This document shows positions 35,741 to 44,906 of a stretch of 64,000 nt of DNA, one piece after another. The notes under the pieces were generated by a model. It did no database searches and was not told where the DNA came from. It saw only the letters and a list, made by a program, of their open reading frames with translations. The number at the start of each line of letters is the position of its first letter. Position 1 is the stretch's first letter. Source of the stretch: Acetobacter fallax (GTDB taxonomy: Bacteria > Pseudomonadota > Alphaproteobacteria > Acetobacterales > Acetobacteraceae); assembly GCF_011516735.1 (NCBI RefSeq), contig NZ_WOSX01000012.1, positions 1-64,000 on the forward strand, given 5' to 3'. The position numbers and the translations under genes are program-made.

Positions 35741-35784
35741 ACGCACTCCATAACCGCCAGTTAACCTCAGGTTATGGAGTGCGT
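35741..35784. promoter_or_regulatory. Perfect 15-bp inverted repeat before TonB receptor
   Basis: ACGCACTCCATAACC pairs perfectly with GGTTATGGAGTGCGT across a 14-base loop, 180 bases upstream of the TonB-dependent receptor. A few T residues follow (GGTGTTCTTTC). It may be a terminator, an attenuator or an operator controlling the receptor/hydrolase pair. Confidence 0.6.
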
Positions 35785-35964
35785 GGTGTTCTTTCATTGA
35801 CAGAAGGCTTGTGACTTCTGATTATTACGTTTACGCATTGATTGCAGTGGCATTAATAAGGGCCGGGATCCGGTCGGGAGAAGCAGAGGCTCTGTTGGGT
35901 CTGCAGAGAACCACTCAACGCTCATTCCGGAAATGCGACTGCCAGATTTTACAAGACAGAGGTA

Positions 35965-38469
35965 ATGATGACCCATTCGCCGTCTCAGGCACGATATTTC
36001 TTTAACAGATCCCGGCTTTTTTTCTGCACAGCAATCACCGGCTGTGCGCTGATCGCTGCCTCTGCTCATGCAGAAGAGACGTTAAAAACATCCCATTTCT
36101 CCCGGAAGACCGCCGCGAAAGCCAGCAGTAAGCCTCGCGCCACAGCACCGGCAGCACGCAGGACATCTCTGACAAGCAGCGACATGGAAGCCGTCACTGT
36201 CAGCTCGCATCGCGTCCGCAGCCACGGTGCTCAGGTCGCCATCACGCGTAAGACAATGGACCAGTTCGTCGAAGGCACCAACCCGATGCAGATCCTGGCG
36301 CAAACCACGCCAGGCGCAAACTTCGCCTCGACCGACGCATTCGGCCTCGATACTTATGCCAATACATTTTATCTTCGCGGCTTCAACCAGACACAGCTCG
36401 GTGCGACCCTGGACGGCATGCCTCTGGGCACGCAGGGCTTCCTCAACACGAACGGTGTGTCCATCACCCAGGCTGTCATCCAGGATGACCTCGCCGGTAT
36501 GACCGTGTCCCAGGGCGCGGGCGCCCTCGATACCTTCTCCGCCCAGGCCCTCGGCGGCGCCATGTCCTACGTGTCTTCCGATCCGAAAGATAAGGCCGGT
36601 GGCAAGGTCAGCCAGACCTTCGGAAGCTACAATGCCTTCAGAACCTATGCCCGCGTGGACAGCGGAATCCTGAACCCGACAGGCACGAAATTCTACGCAT
36701 CATTTGCCCGTACAGACACTAATCTCTGGAAAGGTCAGGGCTACCAGAGTGAAATTCAGGCAGATGCTAAAGTGGTGCAGCCTGTGGGCGACCACGGTAA
36801 AATCACAGCCTTCTTCGGCTACGGAAACTTCACTCAGGGCAACTACCTGAGCCTGACTAAAAATATGTGGGAGAAGATGGGACGTGATACGACCTATCTG
36901 AAACCCGATTATGAAAAAGCCAAACTCTGGGCCTATTACGCCCAGTATACCGATCAGGTTCCGGCAGGTTACCAGGGAACCCTGTCCAACGATGAGATCG
37001 GCGATTACGCCTGGGATGCCTCACAGCTCCAGCGCAGCTATGTGTCGTCCGTCACAGGACATTTTGATCTGTTGAAAAACGTCACCTCTGACACAATTGC
37101 GTTCAGTAACGTCATGAGCGCCCGTTACGGCGGGACCAATAACTTCGTGACCTCGCCGAGTTACGGAACGGTCTCGCTCAACCCGGACGGCACTGTCTCC
37201 GGCGTCCCGATGGCCCTGTCGATGGCCTCTTCCAATACACGCCGTATGGGTTTCACCCAGAAATTCGGGATCGACGCACCACACAACAACCATATCGAGA
37301 CCGGCCTGTGGTACGAGAATAACCGCTACATCTACGATTCCAGGCTTTACGAAGATTACCCGAACGATGCCCATAACTGGCTTTCGGATTTCAAACAGTC
37401 CCAGGCCCATAACTGGTACGCCGATTCTTTCAACACAAACACCTTCCAGTTCTTTCTACAGGATCGCTGGACCATCATGCCCGGTATGACATTGCTGGGC
37501 GGCTTCAAGTCGCTGACCCAGACAACACATGGCGGAACGAAAGCCGATTACACAGACGAACTGATCGCAGAAGGCTGGAATGCTTATTACCGCCATGCCG
37601 CCAACGGCACACTGACAGCCTCCGCCGCCTTCCTGCCTCACTTCGAATTCGATTATCATTTCCTGAAACACCATGAATTTTACTGGGATATCGCAGAAAA
37701 TATGCGTGCCTATGACTACTCATCGCAGGCCTCCAGCGGACAGGCCTGGGGCGGTCTCGGTAAGGATGTCGCAGGGCAGACAGCGCAGGACGTGTTCAAT
37801 GCCAGTAAATCCAAACTTCGCCCGGAACGGACATGGAACTATGTAGTGGGATACCGCTATGATTCCCAAATATTCTCCGGCAGTGTGGATTTCTATCACA
37901 CCGATTATTACAATCGTCTCGCCGCCATCACCGAAGGGTCGACCAGCAACGCCTACAGCGCTTTCATGAATGTCGGTCGCGAAAGTATGAACGGCGCGGA
38001 CGTGCAGGGTACAATCCGTCCGGTGGAAGGGCTGGAAATCACAAACAGCTTCAGCTGGAACGATGCCGAATATCTGAGTCACTCAATCAACTACAGCGGA
38101 GCGAGCTATGATATTCACGGAAAACATCAGGTCTACTACCCGAAGTTTATGTACAAGGCGAACCTGAACTACACCTGGCGTCGCGCCATGTTCAACTTCA
38201 ACGTCAACTATATCGGTTCGCGTCCGATGACGTATATGAACGACGAGAAGATTCCGGCCTACTGGCTGGCCAGCACGACCCTTTCCTATAATTTCGGAAA
38301 AGTCGGATTCGCCCAGAACATCCACACCTCGTTTGGTGTCACCAACCTGTTCAACAAGAACTATATCAGCGGCGTCTATGGTGCTGCGTCCGTAAACGGT
38401 GACGACAACGCCAACCTGTTCGTCGGGGCTCCGCGCGAGTATTACGGCACAGTCTCAGCCGAATTCTGA
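35965..38469 (+). CDS. TonB-dependent outer-membrane receptor
   Basis: This 834-residue receptor has a signal peptide ending in SAHAEE. A plug domain follows (about residues 75-200, with YANTFYLRGFNQTQLGATLD and LGGAMSYVSSDP), then a beta-barrel rich in aromatic pairs that ends in the terminal Phe (VSAEF). It imports an unknown ligand using TonB energy. AGAGGTA precedes the ATG. The ester hydrolase gene follows after about 60 bases, which hints that the two handle a common peptide-like or ester ligand. Confidence 0.93.
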   Translation: MMTHSPSQARYFFNRSRLFFCTAITGCALIAASAHAEETLKTSHFSRKTAAKASSKPRATAPAARRTSLTSSDMEAVTVSSHRVRSHGAQVAITRKTMDQFVEGTNPMQILAQTTPGANFASTDAFGLDTYANTFYLRGFNQTQLGATLDGMPLGTQGFLNTNGVSITQAVIQDDLAGMTVSQGAGALDTFSAQALGGAMSYVSSDPKDKAGGKVSQTFGSYNAFRTYARVDSGILNPTGTKFYASFARTDTNLWKGQGYQSEIQADAKVVQPVGDHGKITAFFGYGNFTQGNYLSLTKNMWEKMGRDTTYLKPDYEKAKLWAYYAQYTDQVPAGYQGTLSNDEIGDYAWDASQLQRSYVSSVTGHFDLLKNVTSDTIAFSNVMSARYGGTNNFVTSPSYGTVSLNPDGTVSGVPMALSMASSNTRRMGFTQKFGIDAPHNNHIETGLWYENNRYIYDSRLYEDYPNDAHNWLSDFKQSQAHNWYADSFNTNTFQFFLQDRWTIMPGMTLLGGFKSLTQTTHGGTKADYTDELIAEGWNAYYRHAANGTLTASAAFLPHFEFDYHFLKHHEFYWDIAENMRAYDYSSQASSGQAWGGLGKDVAGQTAQDVFNASKSKLRPERTWNYVVGYRYDSQIFSGSVDFYHTDYYNRLAAITEGSTSNAYSAFMNVGRESMNGADVQGTIRPVEGLEITNSFSWNDAEYLSHSINYSGASYDIHGKHQVYYPKFMYKANLNYTWRRAMFNFNVNYIGSRPMTYMNDEKIPAYWLASTTLSYNFGKVGFAQNIHTSFGVTNLFNKNYISGVYGAASVNGDDNANLFVGAPREYYGTVSAEF

Positions 38470-38532
38470 GTCCGCCTGATCGGCCGGGTCATCGTGCCTG
38501 GCCACAGCTCCGTCCGTTTTCAGAGAGTGATA

Positions 38533-40437
38533 ATGAAAAAACTTCTGCTTCTGTCAGCTTGTCTCGCCACGTTTTCCAGTCAGGCCCTCGCGCAGAACAC
38601 TCCCGCCGGCAGCATCGATCCCGACATGCCCGAACACTTTCAGGTACAGAACGCCAGTTTCGGCTATGTCCGTAAAGACGTCATGATCCCCATGCGGGAC
38701 GGCGCGAAACTGCACACCGTCATCCTCATCCCCAAAGGCGCGCACAACGCCCCGATCCTGATGACGCGCACACCCTACAGCGCCGACCGTATGACGTCTT
38801 ATGCTTCCAGCGGCGACATGAGTTCCGTGCTGGAAGGTTATGACAGCATGACCGACGTCATCGCCGACGGCGGCTATATCCGCGTCATCCAGGACGTCCG
38901 CGGAAAATATAAGTCAGAAGGCCGTTACGTCATGAACCGGCCGATGCGCGGTCCCCTGAACAGCACCCAGGTCGACCACGCCACCGACACCTGGGACACC
39001 ATCGAATGGCTGGTCCACAACACACCTGAAAGCAACGGCAAAGTCGGCATCCTCGGCATCTCGTACGACGGTTTCACCGCCGTCACCGCCCTGTTCCATC
39101 CGCACCCGGCTCTCAAAGTCTCCGTGCCGATGAACCCCATGATCGACGGCTGGATGGGCGACGACTGGTTCCATAACGGAGCCTTCCGTGAGGAAAACCT
39201 GCCCTACATCTACACCCAGGACGCCACACCCAAAAATGACGAAAAATGGTGGAGCAATCAGTACGACGCCTACGATCTCTATCTGAACGCTGTCTCCGCC
39301 GGGGCTCTCGGTAAATCGCGCGGCATGGATCAGATCGGCTTCTTCCGCCAGATCACCACACATCCGGCTTACGATTCCTGGTGGCAGAATCAGGCGATGG
39401 ACAAACTTCTCGCCAGAGAAGGCCTGAAAGTCCCGACCCTGCTCGTGCACAGCCTGTGGGATCAGGAAGATATCTATGGCGACATCGCAACATACTACAC
39501 ACTGGAAAAACAGCCTGCCTCAGCAGCGAACCTTTACATCGCCATGGGTCCCTGGAATCATGGCGGCGAAAGGGTGGAAGCCAGTGTGCTCGGCGACATA
39601 AAATTCCGGTCCGATACCGGTTATTACTTCCGTAAAAAGATCCTTGCGCCATTCCTCGCGCACTATCTGAAAGACAGCACCGTGCCGCTCCCGGCCCGGG
39701 TCAGCGCGTTCCGCACCGGCGAAAACATCTGGGAAACAGCCAGTAAACTTCCCGCCCAGGACTGCGCCTCCGGCTGCAAAACCCTGCATCTCGAACCGGG
39801 TCACGGCCTCGGCTTCAGCGCGCCAGGCCCAGACGCCGGAACAGCGCAGTATGTCTCCGATCCGGATCACCCGGTCCCCTACATCCCCCGCCCGGTCCTG
39901 ACAAAAGGCGTAAAAAGCTCGCCATGGGGCTACTGGCTGGTCACAGACCAGCGCGATGTCGCCTCACGCCCCGATGTGCTGACCTTCACGTCAGAAACCC
40001 TGGCGAAACCCCTCACAATCCAGGGACAGCCCCAGGTCCACCTCACAGCCTCCACAACCGGCACCGATGCCGACTTCGTGGTCAAGCTGATCGATGTCTA
40101 CCCCGATCAGGTCTCCAGCCAGCCGGAAATGGGGGGCTACCAGCTCATGGTCAGCGCGGATATCCTGCGCGGTCGCTACCGCAAGAGCTTTGAGCACCCC
40201 GAAGCCATCCCGGCCAACACGCCTCAGCTCTACAAAATGGCCCTGCCATTCTCGAACCATACCTTCCTGCCAGGCCATAAAATCATGGTCCAGGTCCAGT
40301 CAAGCTGGTTCCCGCTCTATGACCGCAACCCGCAAACCTACGTCGACAATATCTTTTTCGCCCCCAGGGAAGCCTATAAATCCGCCACCATGTCCGTGGA
40401 TGTCAGCAACAGCTGGATCGACCTGCATACAAAGTAA
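38533..40437 (+). CDS. Secreted alpha-amino acid ester hydrolase (CocE/NonD family)
   Basis: This 634-residue alpha/beta-hydrolase has a signal peptide (MKKLLLLSACLATFSSQALA). The nucleophile S177 lies in GILGISYDGF (G-x-S-Y-x-G). Acid D310 is in SLWDQEDIYGD and H343 in MGPWNHGG. The C-terminal jelly-roll half is normal (QVQSSWFPLYDRNPQT). It strongly resembles the Acetobacter turbidans enzyme that hydrolyses and synthesises amide/ester bonds of alpha-amino acids, including beta-lactam side chains. Its natural role is unknown. The start at 38533 is chosen for the signal peptide; the reading frame opens at 38494. Confidence 0.88.
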   Translation: MKKLLLLSACLATFSSQALAQNTPAGSIDPDMPEHFQVQNASFGYVRKDVMIPMRDGAKLHTVILIPKGAHNAPILMTRTPYSADRMTSYASSGDMSSVLEGYDSMTDVIADGGYIRVIQDVRGKYKSEGRYVMNRPMRGPLNSTQVDHATDTWDTIEWLVHNTPESNGKVGILGISYDGFTAVTALFHPHPALKVSVPMNPMIDGWMGDDWFHNGAFREENLPYIYTQDATPKNDEKWWSNQYDAYDLYLNAVSAGALGKSRGMDQIGFFRQITTHPAYDSWWQNQAMDKLLAREGLKVPTLLVHSLWDQEDIYGDIATYYTLEKQPASAANLYIAMGPWNHGGERVEASVLGDIKFRSDTGYYFRKKILAPFLAHYLKDSTVPLPARVSAFRTGENIWETASKLPAQDCASGCKTLHLEPGHGLGFSAPGPDAGTAQYVSDPDHPVPYIPRPVLTKGVKSSPWGYWLVTDQRDVASRPDVLTFTSETLAKPLTIQGQPQVHLTASTTGTDADFVVKLIDVYPDQVSSQPEMGGYQLMVSADILRGRYRKSFEHPEAIPANTPQLYKMALPFSNHTFLPGHKIMVQVQSSWFPLYDRNPQTYVDNIFFAPREAYKSATMSVDVSNSWIDLHTK

Positions 40438-40600
40438 ACTTGCAATACCACCGGGGCCGCAAAGCCCCGGTAACGCCGGAAAGTCAGCACAGATCACTTC
40501 CGGTTCGCCCGGATGCCATCCTGACGGAAACGGCAAATACCCGGCCTGCGCTCATAAATCAGAACGCGTTATTACTTTCCACAGGGTCTGTCGTTGTGAT

Positions 40601-40834
40601 GTGCAGGTAATTTCTCAGGCTTTGCTCTGAAACCCGTCAGAGGTGGCGGACCTTTGGAAAAACTCTGTTGTCGTTACGTGTTGATCTGTGATTTTTCAAA
40701 GCGTTGTCAGAATCCGGGCTCTGCCCGAACCCGGCAGGGACCGCAGGCCCCTGCACCCCGATTGATTAATAATAAAATGGTTTCCAAAGGTCTGCGACCT
40801 TTGGTGGGTCCAGGGCAAAGCCCTGAGAAGGTGC
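40601..40834 (+). repeat. Hairpin-string repeat, copy R5 (MITE-like)
   Basis: Complete forward unit of about 234 bases. The left end (TTTCTCAGGCTTTGCTCTG, then GACCTTTGG) is an imperfect inverted copy of the right end (CCAAAGGTC-TGC-GACCTTTGG plus CCAGGGC-AAA-GCCCTGAG). Between them lie the GATTTTTCAAAG stretch, CGGGC-TCT-GCCCG, a CAGGGACC-type hairpin and GATTGATTAATAATAAAATG. It sits upstream of the acyltransferase, with R6 in the same orientation after it. The rest of 40438-40944 shows nothing. Confidence 0.9.
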
Positions 40835-40944
40835 AACGCCGGACGAAAACAGAACCTTTCCACGCCCGGCAGGGCAGGGGACTCCGCTCTTGCTTCCCCT
40901 CACCCTTCCGTTAAAGCTCACCCCCGGACAAACAGGGGGATCAG

Positions 40945-42066
40945 ATGACGCCATCGCGAGCCACTTTCAACGCCTCGCGGCAGGGCGCCACGCCTTACCG
41001 CTTCGAAGCCTTTCAGGCCGTCCGCGGTCTCGCTTCCCTCACTGTCGTCATCCGCCACGTCCTCGCCTGCTATCCGCTCCCCGGACACGGCCTCACCGTC
41101 GCGGTCTTCTTCCTCTTTAACTCTCCCGCCGCTGTCACCCTCTTTTTCGTCCTCAGCGGCTTCGTCCTCACCTACTCCCTCGACAACCGCCCCTTCGAAC
41201 CCCGCACCATCCCCGCCTTCTGGGTCCGCCGCGTCTTCCGCATCCTCCCCGCCCTGATGGTCGCCACCCTCCTCAGCGCCCTCTACACCCGTCTGCCCGT
41301 CTCCGCCTGGCCCATCGCCACCAGTGATCCGTTCATGGCCGGCATCCTCCCCCACAACATGCCCCTCCCGGCATCAACGCTGCTGAAATGCCTCCTGTCC
41401 CTTTCCAGCGTGCTCGTCCCCCAGGGCTGGACCGTCATGGTCGAGCTCATCGCCGCCCTGTTCATCCCTTTCATCTGGCTATGCAGCCGCAAGGATGGCC
41501 GCTTCTTCCTCCCCATAGCCCTCGCAACCCTGGCACTCTCCGCCTTCGCTCCCGCCGGCGGAAAAGGTCTGCCCCTGCTTTACAGTTTCAGCTTCATCGC
41601 CGGCATCACTGCCTGCCGCGCCTGGCAAACCAGCACCATCCGCCTCACCGGAGGCGGTATCGTCCTGGCCGCCATCGGCCTCTCCCTGCCCACAACACTC
41701 CTTACCTCCCCCGAAACTCTGGGCGAATTCTTCAACTCTCCAAAACTCGTGATCCCCGAAAGCATTTGCGCGGCTTTTCTGATCTTCGGTCTCGCCAGAC
41801 CTTCAAAAATCACCGCCGCCCTCACGGCCCGTCCACTTCTCTGGCTAGGCGATATCTCCTTCAGCCTCTACCTCGTCCACTTCCTCATCATCGCTCTCGC
41901 CGGACGCATCCTCTCGCCTCTGCTTCCCAACGTCTCTGTCTATACCAGGGAAGGTCTCGTTCTCGCGCTGACCCTCCTGATCGCTCTTCCGCTCAGTCAT
42001 CTGCTCTTTCAATGGGTTGAACGGCCCCTGAACCGGCTCGGTCATCGTCTGTCGAAGCGGGGGTGA
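40945..42066 (+). CDS. Acyltransferase family 3 (OafA-like) membrane protein
   Basis: This 373-residue protein with about ten membrane helices has the family's N-terminal catalytic region FQAVRGLASLTVVIRHVLA (R-x-x-H near the membrane) and VTLFFVLSGFVL. PAFWVRRVFRILPAL is also typical. Such enzymes O-acylate surface polysaccharides or lipids. The coding strand is strikingly C-rich, with runs of CCTC/CCCC at wobble positions unlike its neighbours. The gene is bracketed by two direct copies of the hairpin repeat. Confidence 0.9.
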   Translation: MTPSRATFNASRQGATPYRFEAFQAVRGLASLTVVIRHVLACYPLPGHGLTVAVFFLFNSPAAVTLFFVLSGFVLTYSLDNRPFEPRTIPAFWVRRVFRILPALMVATLLSALYTRLPVSAWPIATSDPFMAGILPHNMPLPASTLLKCLLSLSSVLVPQGWTVMVELIAALFIPFIWLCSRKDGRFFLPIALATLALSAFAPAGGKGLPLLYSFSFIAGITACRAWQTSTIRLTGGGIVLAAIGLSLPTTLLTSPETLGEFFNSPKLVIPESICAAFLIFGLARPSKITAALTARPLLWLGDISFSLYLVHFLIIALAGRILSPLLPNVSVYTREGLVLALTLLIALPLSHLLFQWVERPLNRLGHRLSKRG

Positions 42067-42117
42067 TGGCATCAACCTCTCATATCAGCGGGGTTGAGCT
42101 TTGATCCGTATAGATTG

Positions 42118-42341
42118 TCAGGGTCTCAGCCCTGAAACCCGGCAAAGGGCAAAGACCTTTGGAAAGGTGCTGTTGGTGTTAAGTTCTGATCAGTGATTTT
42201 TCAAAAAGCTGGCGGAATCCGGGCTCTGCCCGGACCCGGCAGGGACCGGAGGCCCCTGCACCCCGACTGATTAATAATAAAATGGTTTCCAAAGGTCCGG
42301 GACCTTTGGCGGGTTCCAGGCCAAAGCCCTGAGAAGATGCC
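42118..42341 (+). repeat. Hairpin-string repeat, copy R6 (MITE-like)
   Basis: Forward unit of about 224 bases, very close to R5: GATTTTTCAAAA, CCGGGC-TCT-GCCCGG, CAGGGACC-type hairpin, GACTGATTAATAATAAAATG, CCAAAGGTC-CGG-GACCTTTGG and a slightly altered AGGCC-AAA-GCCCT. The left end carries the inverted counterpart. It lies between the convergent acyltransferase and CsaA-like genes. Confidence 0.9.
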
Positions 42342-42362
42342 AGCACACACCGCCGGACAGAC

Positions 42363-42704
42363 TCAGAACAGCCGGCTTCCGTTCGGCACCACCTTGTCCG
42401 GCTTCACCAGCACGACACGCCCTTCAGCATCAGGGAAACCAAGCGTCAGAACCTCCGACATGAACGGACCAATCCGCCGGGATCCAAGATTGACAACGCA
42501 CGCAACCTGGCATCCCGTCAGATCCGCCTGAGTATACAAATCCGTTATCTGTGCACTGGATTTTTTAACGCCGATCTCAGGACCGAGATCAATCTCCAGC
42601 TTCCACGCCGGCTTGCGTGCCTCGGGGAAAGCCTCAACGCGCAGGATTGTGCCAACCCGCACATCCACCGCAAGAAACGTGTCAAAAGGAATCTGTTCCG
42701 ACAT
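42363..42704 (-). CDS. CsaA-like tRNA-binding domain protein
   Basis: This 113-residue single-domain OB-fold protein has FLAVDVRVGTILRVEAFPEA at the start and VACVVNLGSRRIGPFMSEVL later, typical of CsaA and the tRNA-binding domain of methionyl-tRNA synthetase. Chaperone-like or tRNA-binding roles are known for the family. The start at 42704 is set by AGGTGGAG just upstream; a GTG three codons earlier lies inside that ribosome site. Confidence 0.93.
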   Translation of the reverse strand: MSEQIPFDTFLAVDVRVGTILRVEAFPEARKPAWKLEIDLGPEIGVKKSSAQITDLYTQADLTGCQVACVVNLGSRRIGPFMSEVLTLGFPDAEGRVVLVKPDKVVPNGSRLF

Positions 42705-42799
42705 AAACTCCACCTGTTTCAGGTTCAGTCACAAGAAATAAAATACGTGCCCTCTTCGGAAGAAAGAGTCAGGTACCACATAGTAACACCAGAGGTGAT

Positions 42800-42885
42800 G
42801 GCTTTTGATGTGTGCGGCTGGCAAGGTTCTGCCCGAACCCGGCAGGGACCACAGGTCCACAGCCTCTGGTAACCTTTCCTCCCGT
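42800..42885. repeat. Degenerate hairpin-string repeat, copy R7
   Basis: Short fragment with AAGGTTCTGCCCGAACCCGG, CAGGGACC-ACA-GGTCC and CAGCCTCTGGTAAC. It lies between two minus-strand genes. It lacks the CCAAAGGTC hairpin. Confidence 0.65.
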
Positions 42886-42906
42886 TCAGCGAAACAGACC
42901 ACGCCC

Positions 42907-44847
42907 TCACACCGTTTCGTAATAGCCATAGACACGGGGCTGAAGATCCCGCACCGCCCGGCATCCCTCATCAATCGCCGTCTGTGCGATCCCGACCCCC
43001 GAAGAATCCGAATTCGCAATCGCAATCCGCCCGAATTTCTGCTTCGCAATAATCGTCGGCGACACATCGTCCGGACCCGTCCGATCAAACAGCACATTCC
43101 GCCCCGTCGCAAACCCATGCGGCCAGCGATTGACCGTTATCGCCAGAATATCACGCGCCGGATCAAAACCGCCTCCCGCAAGCGCCCCCGCCGCCTGCTT
43201 CCTCACCGCCCGTTCAAATTGCGAGAAGGGAGCCTGCAACAGGCCCGCCCGGATCGCCCGGAACTGATCGTCCATCGGTGTGCCGGGAGAAGGCATTGCG
43301 CCATGCAACAACTCACTCATCATCGTCGGATTGGCCGCAATCCCGGAATTCGCAGCCGTCGCAAACGACACGACCACCGGCTGCGACGGATCGTCCACCC
43401 CCGGTACCGAGCCGGCAGCAGGGTGTAACTCAGGCAGTATTCTGCCATAGAACGCATTCGGACAGATCATGCCGCCGGTCTTCAGTTTCGCAAAGGCCTC
43501 CCAGTTCCGAAACAGCACATTCGTCGCCTGGTTACAGGCCCGCACCGCCATATGCAGGGCTGTCGCCTGAGCGCCCGGTATGTCTGGGCAGATATAAGGG
43601 ATCATGTTGTTCATCCCCGCCATCACGACATTCTGCGCCCTGACTGAGCAGCATTTCCCTCCATGCATATAGGAAACCACGACTTCACGGCCGTCCGGCT
43701 CGAACTGATGTGGTTTCGGCCCCACATGCCGCGCATTCACAACAATACTGCTGAGCCGGATACGCGTCGGAGACCCTGTCCTGTCGAGCGTCCCATAATT
43801 GACCCGCGACCCCTCCACACTCTCCCAGGATCCGGCAGTCAGTGCTTCGGGAATCAGCGAGCGGACAATCAGCCGCGCGATGTCTGAATTGCCAGCCGGA
43901 AGAACCACATCTTCAGCCTCTTCTTCCGGACTTTCAGGAGAGCCCCGCGGTACGGACAGACCAAGCCCCGCAAAACCTGGCTTGCCACGGAAAAAAGCAA
44001 GCCAGGCACTGGCGATGTCATTTCCAAGGCACCAGACCCCCTGCGTGAAGGGCAGAATCTCCGGAGAAAATTTCGCAACATCCAGCAGGTAGGTCCGGTA
44101 GCTGATGGATCTGAGCCGCGCGATTTTCTCATCCGCCGTCAGGCCGGCCAGATAATCGGTCGTTCCGTGAGCCAGCCGGAAAATCTCTGATTGCAGCGAA
44201 GCGGGAAGGGGAGTCCGCGCGAGAAACTCATGTGTCGGCTTCATCAGATCGCCGTCCCGAACCAGCATATCCCGGCCATAGACTGCCTCATTGAAGAAAA
44301 CTCCGGGACGAAGACCAGCCGCCTTCGCCGCGCCGCCGCTCCTCTGTTTTCCTCCGCGCCAGTCTATCCCAAGAGCATCAATCAGCCCGATCGCATCGCG
44401 CGTCCAGCTCCGGGGCGCCACCATATAGGCCGAGCCGCCTGTCGCTACCAGCTTGCGACCGTTAAAGACAAACTCGTTGCGTTTCGCATGGCCGCCAAAA
44501 TCATCGTGATTGTCGAGGATCAGAATCCGCGCCGATGGCCCGGCCGCCTGCCGATAATACCACGCTGCGGAAAGCCCGCTCAGACCCGCTCCAACCACGA
44601 CGAGGTCGTAAGTCTCGCCCGTGCTGACCGCTACCGGCTGAGTTGCCCCGTCCCGCAGGGCATGAGCCGCCTCAAACGCCCCCGGATGCATCCCGCGCAT
44701 CCCGGTACGCAGCGGCGGATAATTACCGGAAACATCCCGCTCCGGAGAAGAAGTTTCCTGAGCCCATGCCCCTGGTGCCATCGCCAGGGCCGCGCCCCCC
44801 GCGGCAATGCCCTGGATGAAATCGCGCCGCTTTATCGATCGCCCCAT
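42907..44847 (-). CDS. Tat-exported FAD oxidoreductase, spermidine dehydrogenase-like
   Basis: This flavoprotein of about 646 residues has a twin-arginine signal (SIKRRDFIQGIAAGGAALA) and an FAD-binding LVVVGAGLSGLSAAWYYR followed by LDNHDDFGGHAKRNEF. This layout matches periplasmic proteins annotated as spermidine dehydrogenase (SpdH)-like. Electrons would pass to the respiratory chain. The substrate is uncertain. The start at 44847 puts the Arg pair near the N-terminus; a GTG at 44925 would overlap the preceding gene. Confidence 0.8.
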   Translation of the reverse strand: MGRSIKRRDFIQGIAAGGAALAMAPGAWAQETSSPERDVSGNYPPLRTGMRGMHPGAFEAAHALRDGATQPVAVSTGETYDLVVVGAGLSGLSAAWYYRQAAGPSARILILDNHDDFGGHAKRNEFVFNGRKLVATGGSAYMVAPRSWTRDAIGLIDALGIDWRGGKQRSGGAAKAAGLRPGVFFNEAVYGRDMLVRDGDLMKPTHEFLARTPLPASLQSEIFRLAHGTTDYLAGLTADEKIARLRSISYRTYLLDVAKFSPEILPFTQGVWCLGNDIASAWLAFFRGKPGFAGLGLSVPRGSPESPEEEAEDVVLPAGNSDIARLIVRSLIPEALTAGSWESVEGSRVNYGTLDRTGSPTRIRLSSIVVNARHVGPKPHQFEPDGREVVVSYMHGGKCCSVRAQNVVMAGMNNMIPYICPDIPGAQATALHMAVRACNQATNVLFRNWEAFAKLKTGGMICPNAFYGRILPELHPAAGSVPGVDDPSQPVVVSFATAANSGIAANPTMMSELLHGAMPSPGTPMDDQFRAIRAGLLQAPFSQFERAVRKQAAGALAGGGFDPARDILAITVNRWPHGFATGRNVLFDRTGPDDVSPTIIAKQKFGRIAIANSDSSGVGIAQTAIDEGCRAVRDLQPRVYGYYETV

Positions 44848-44906
44848 GCCAAGGTCGCGATCCTCTCCGCTCAGCACAGAGTGCCTGCGGTCTGAAGCCC
44901 CGCCGC

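Noticed and set aside
40601..42341. Classical composite transposon around the acyltransferase
   Set aside because: Neither flanking repeat encodes a transposase. Only repeat-mediated recombination is considered.
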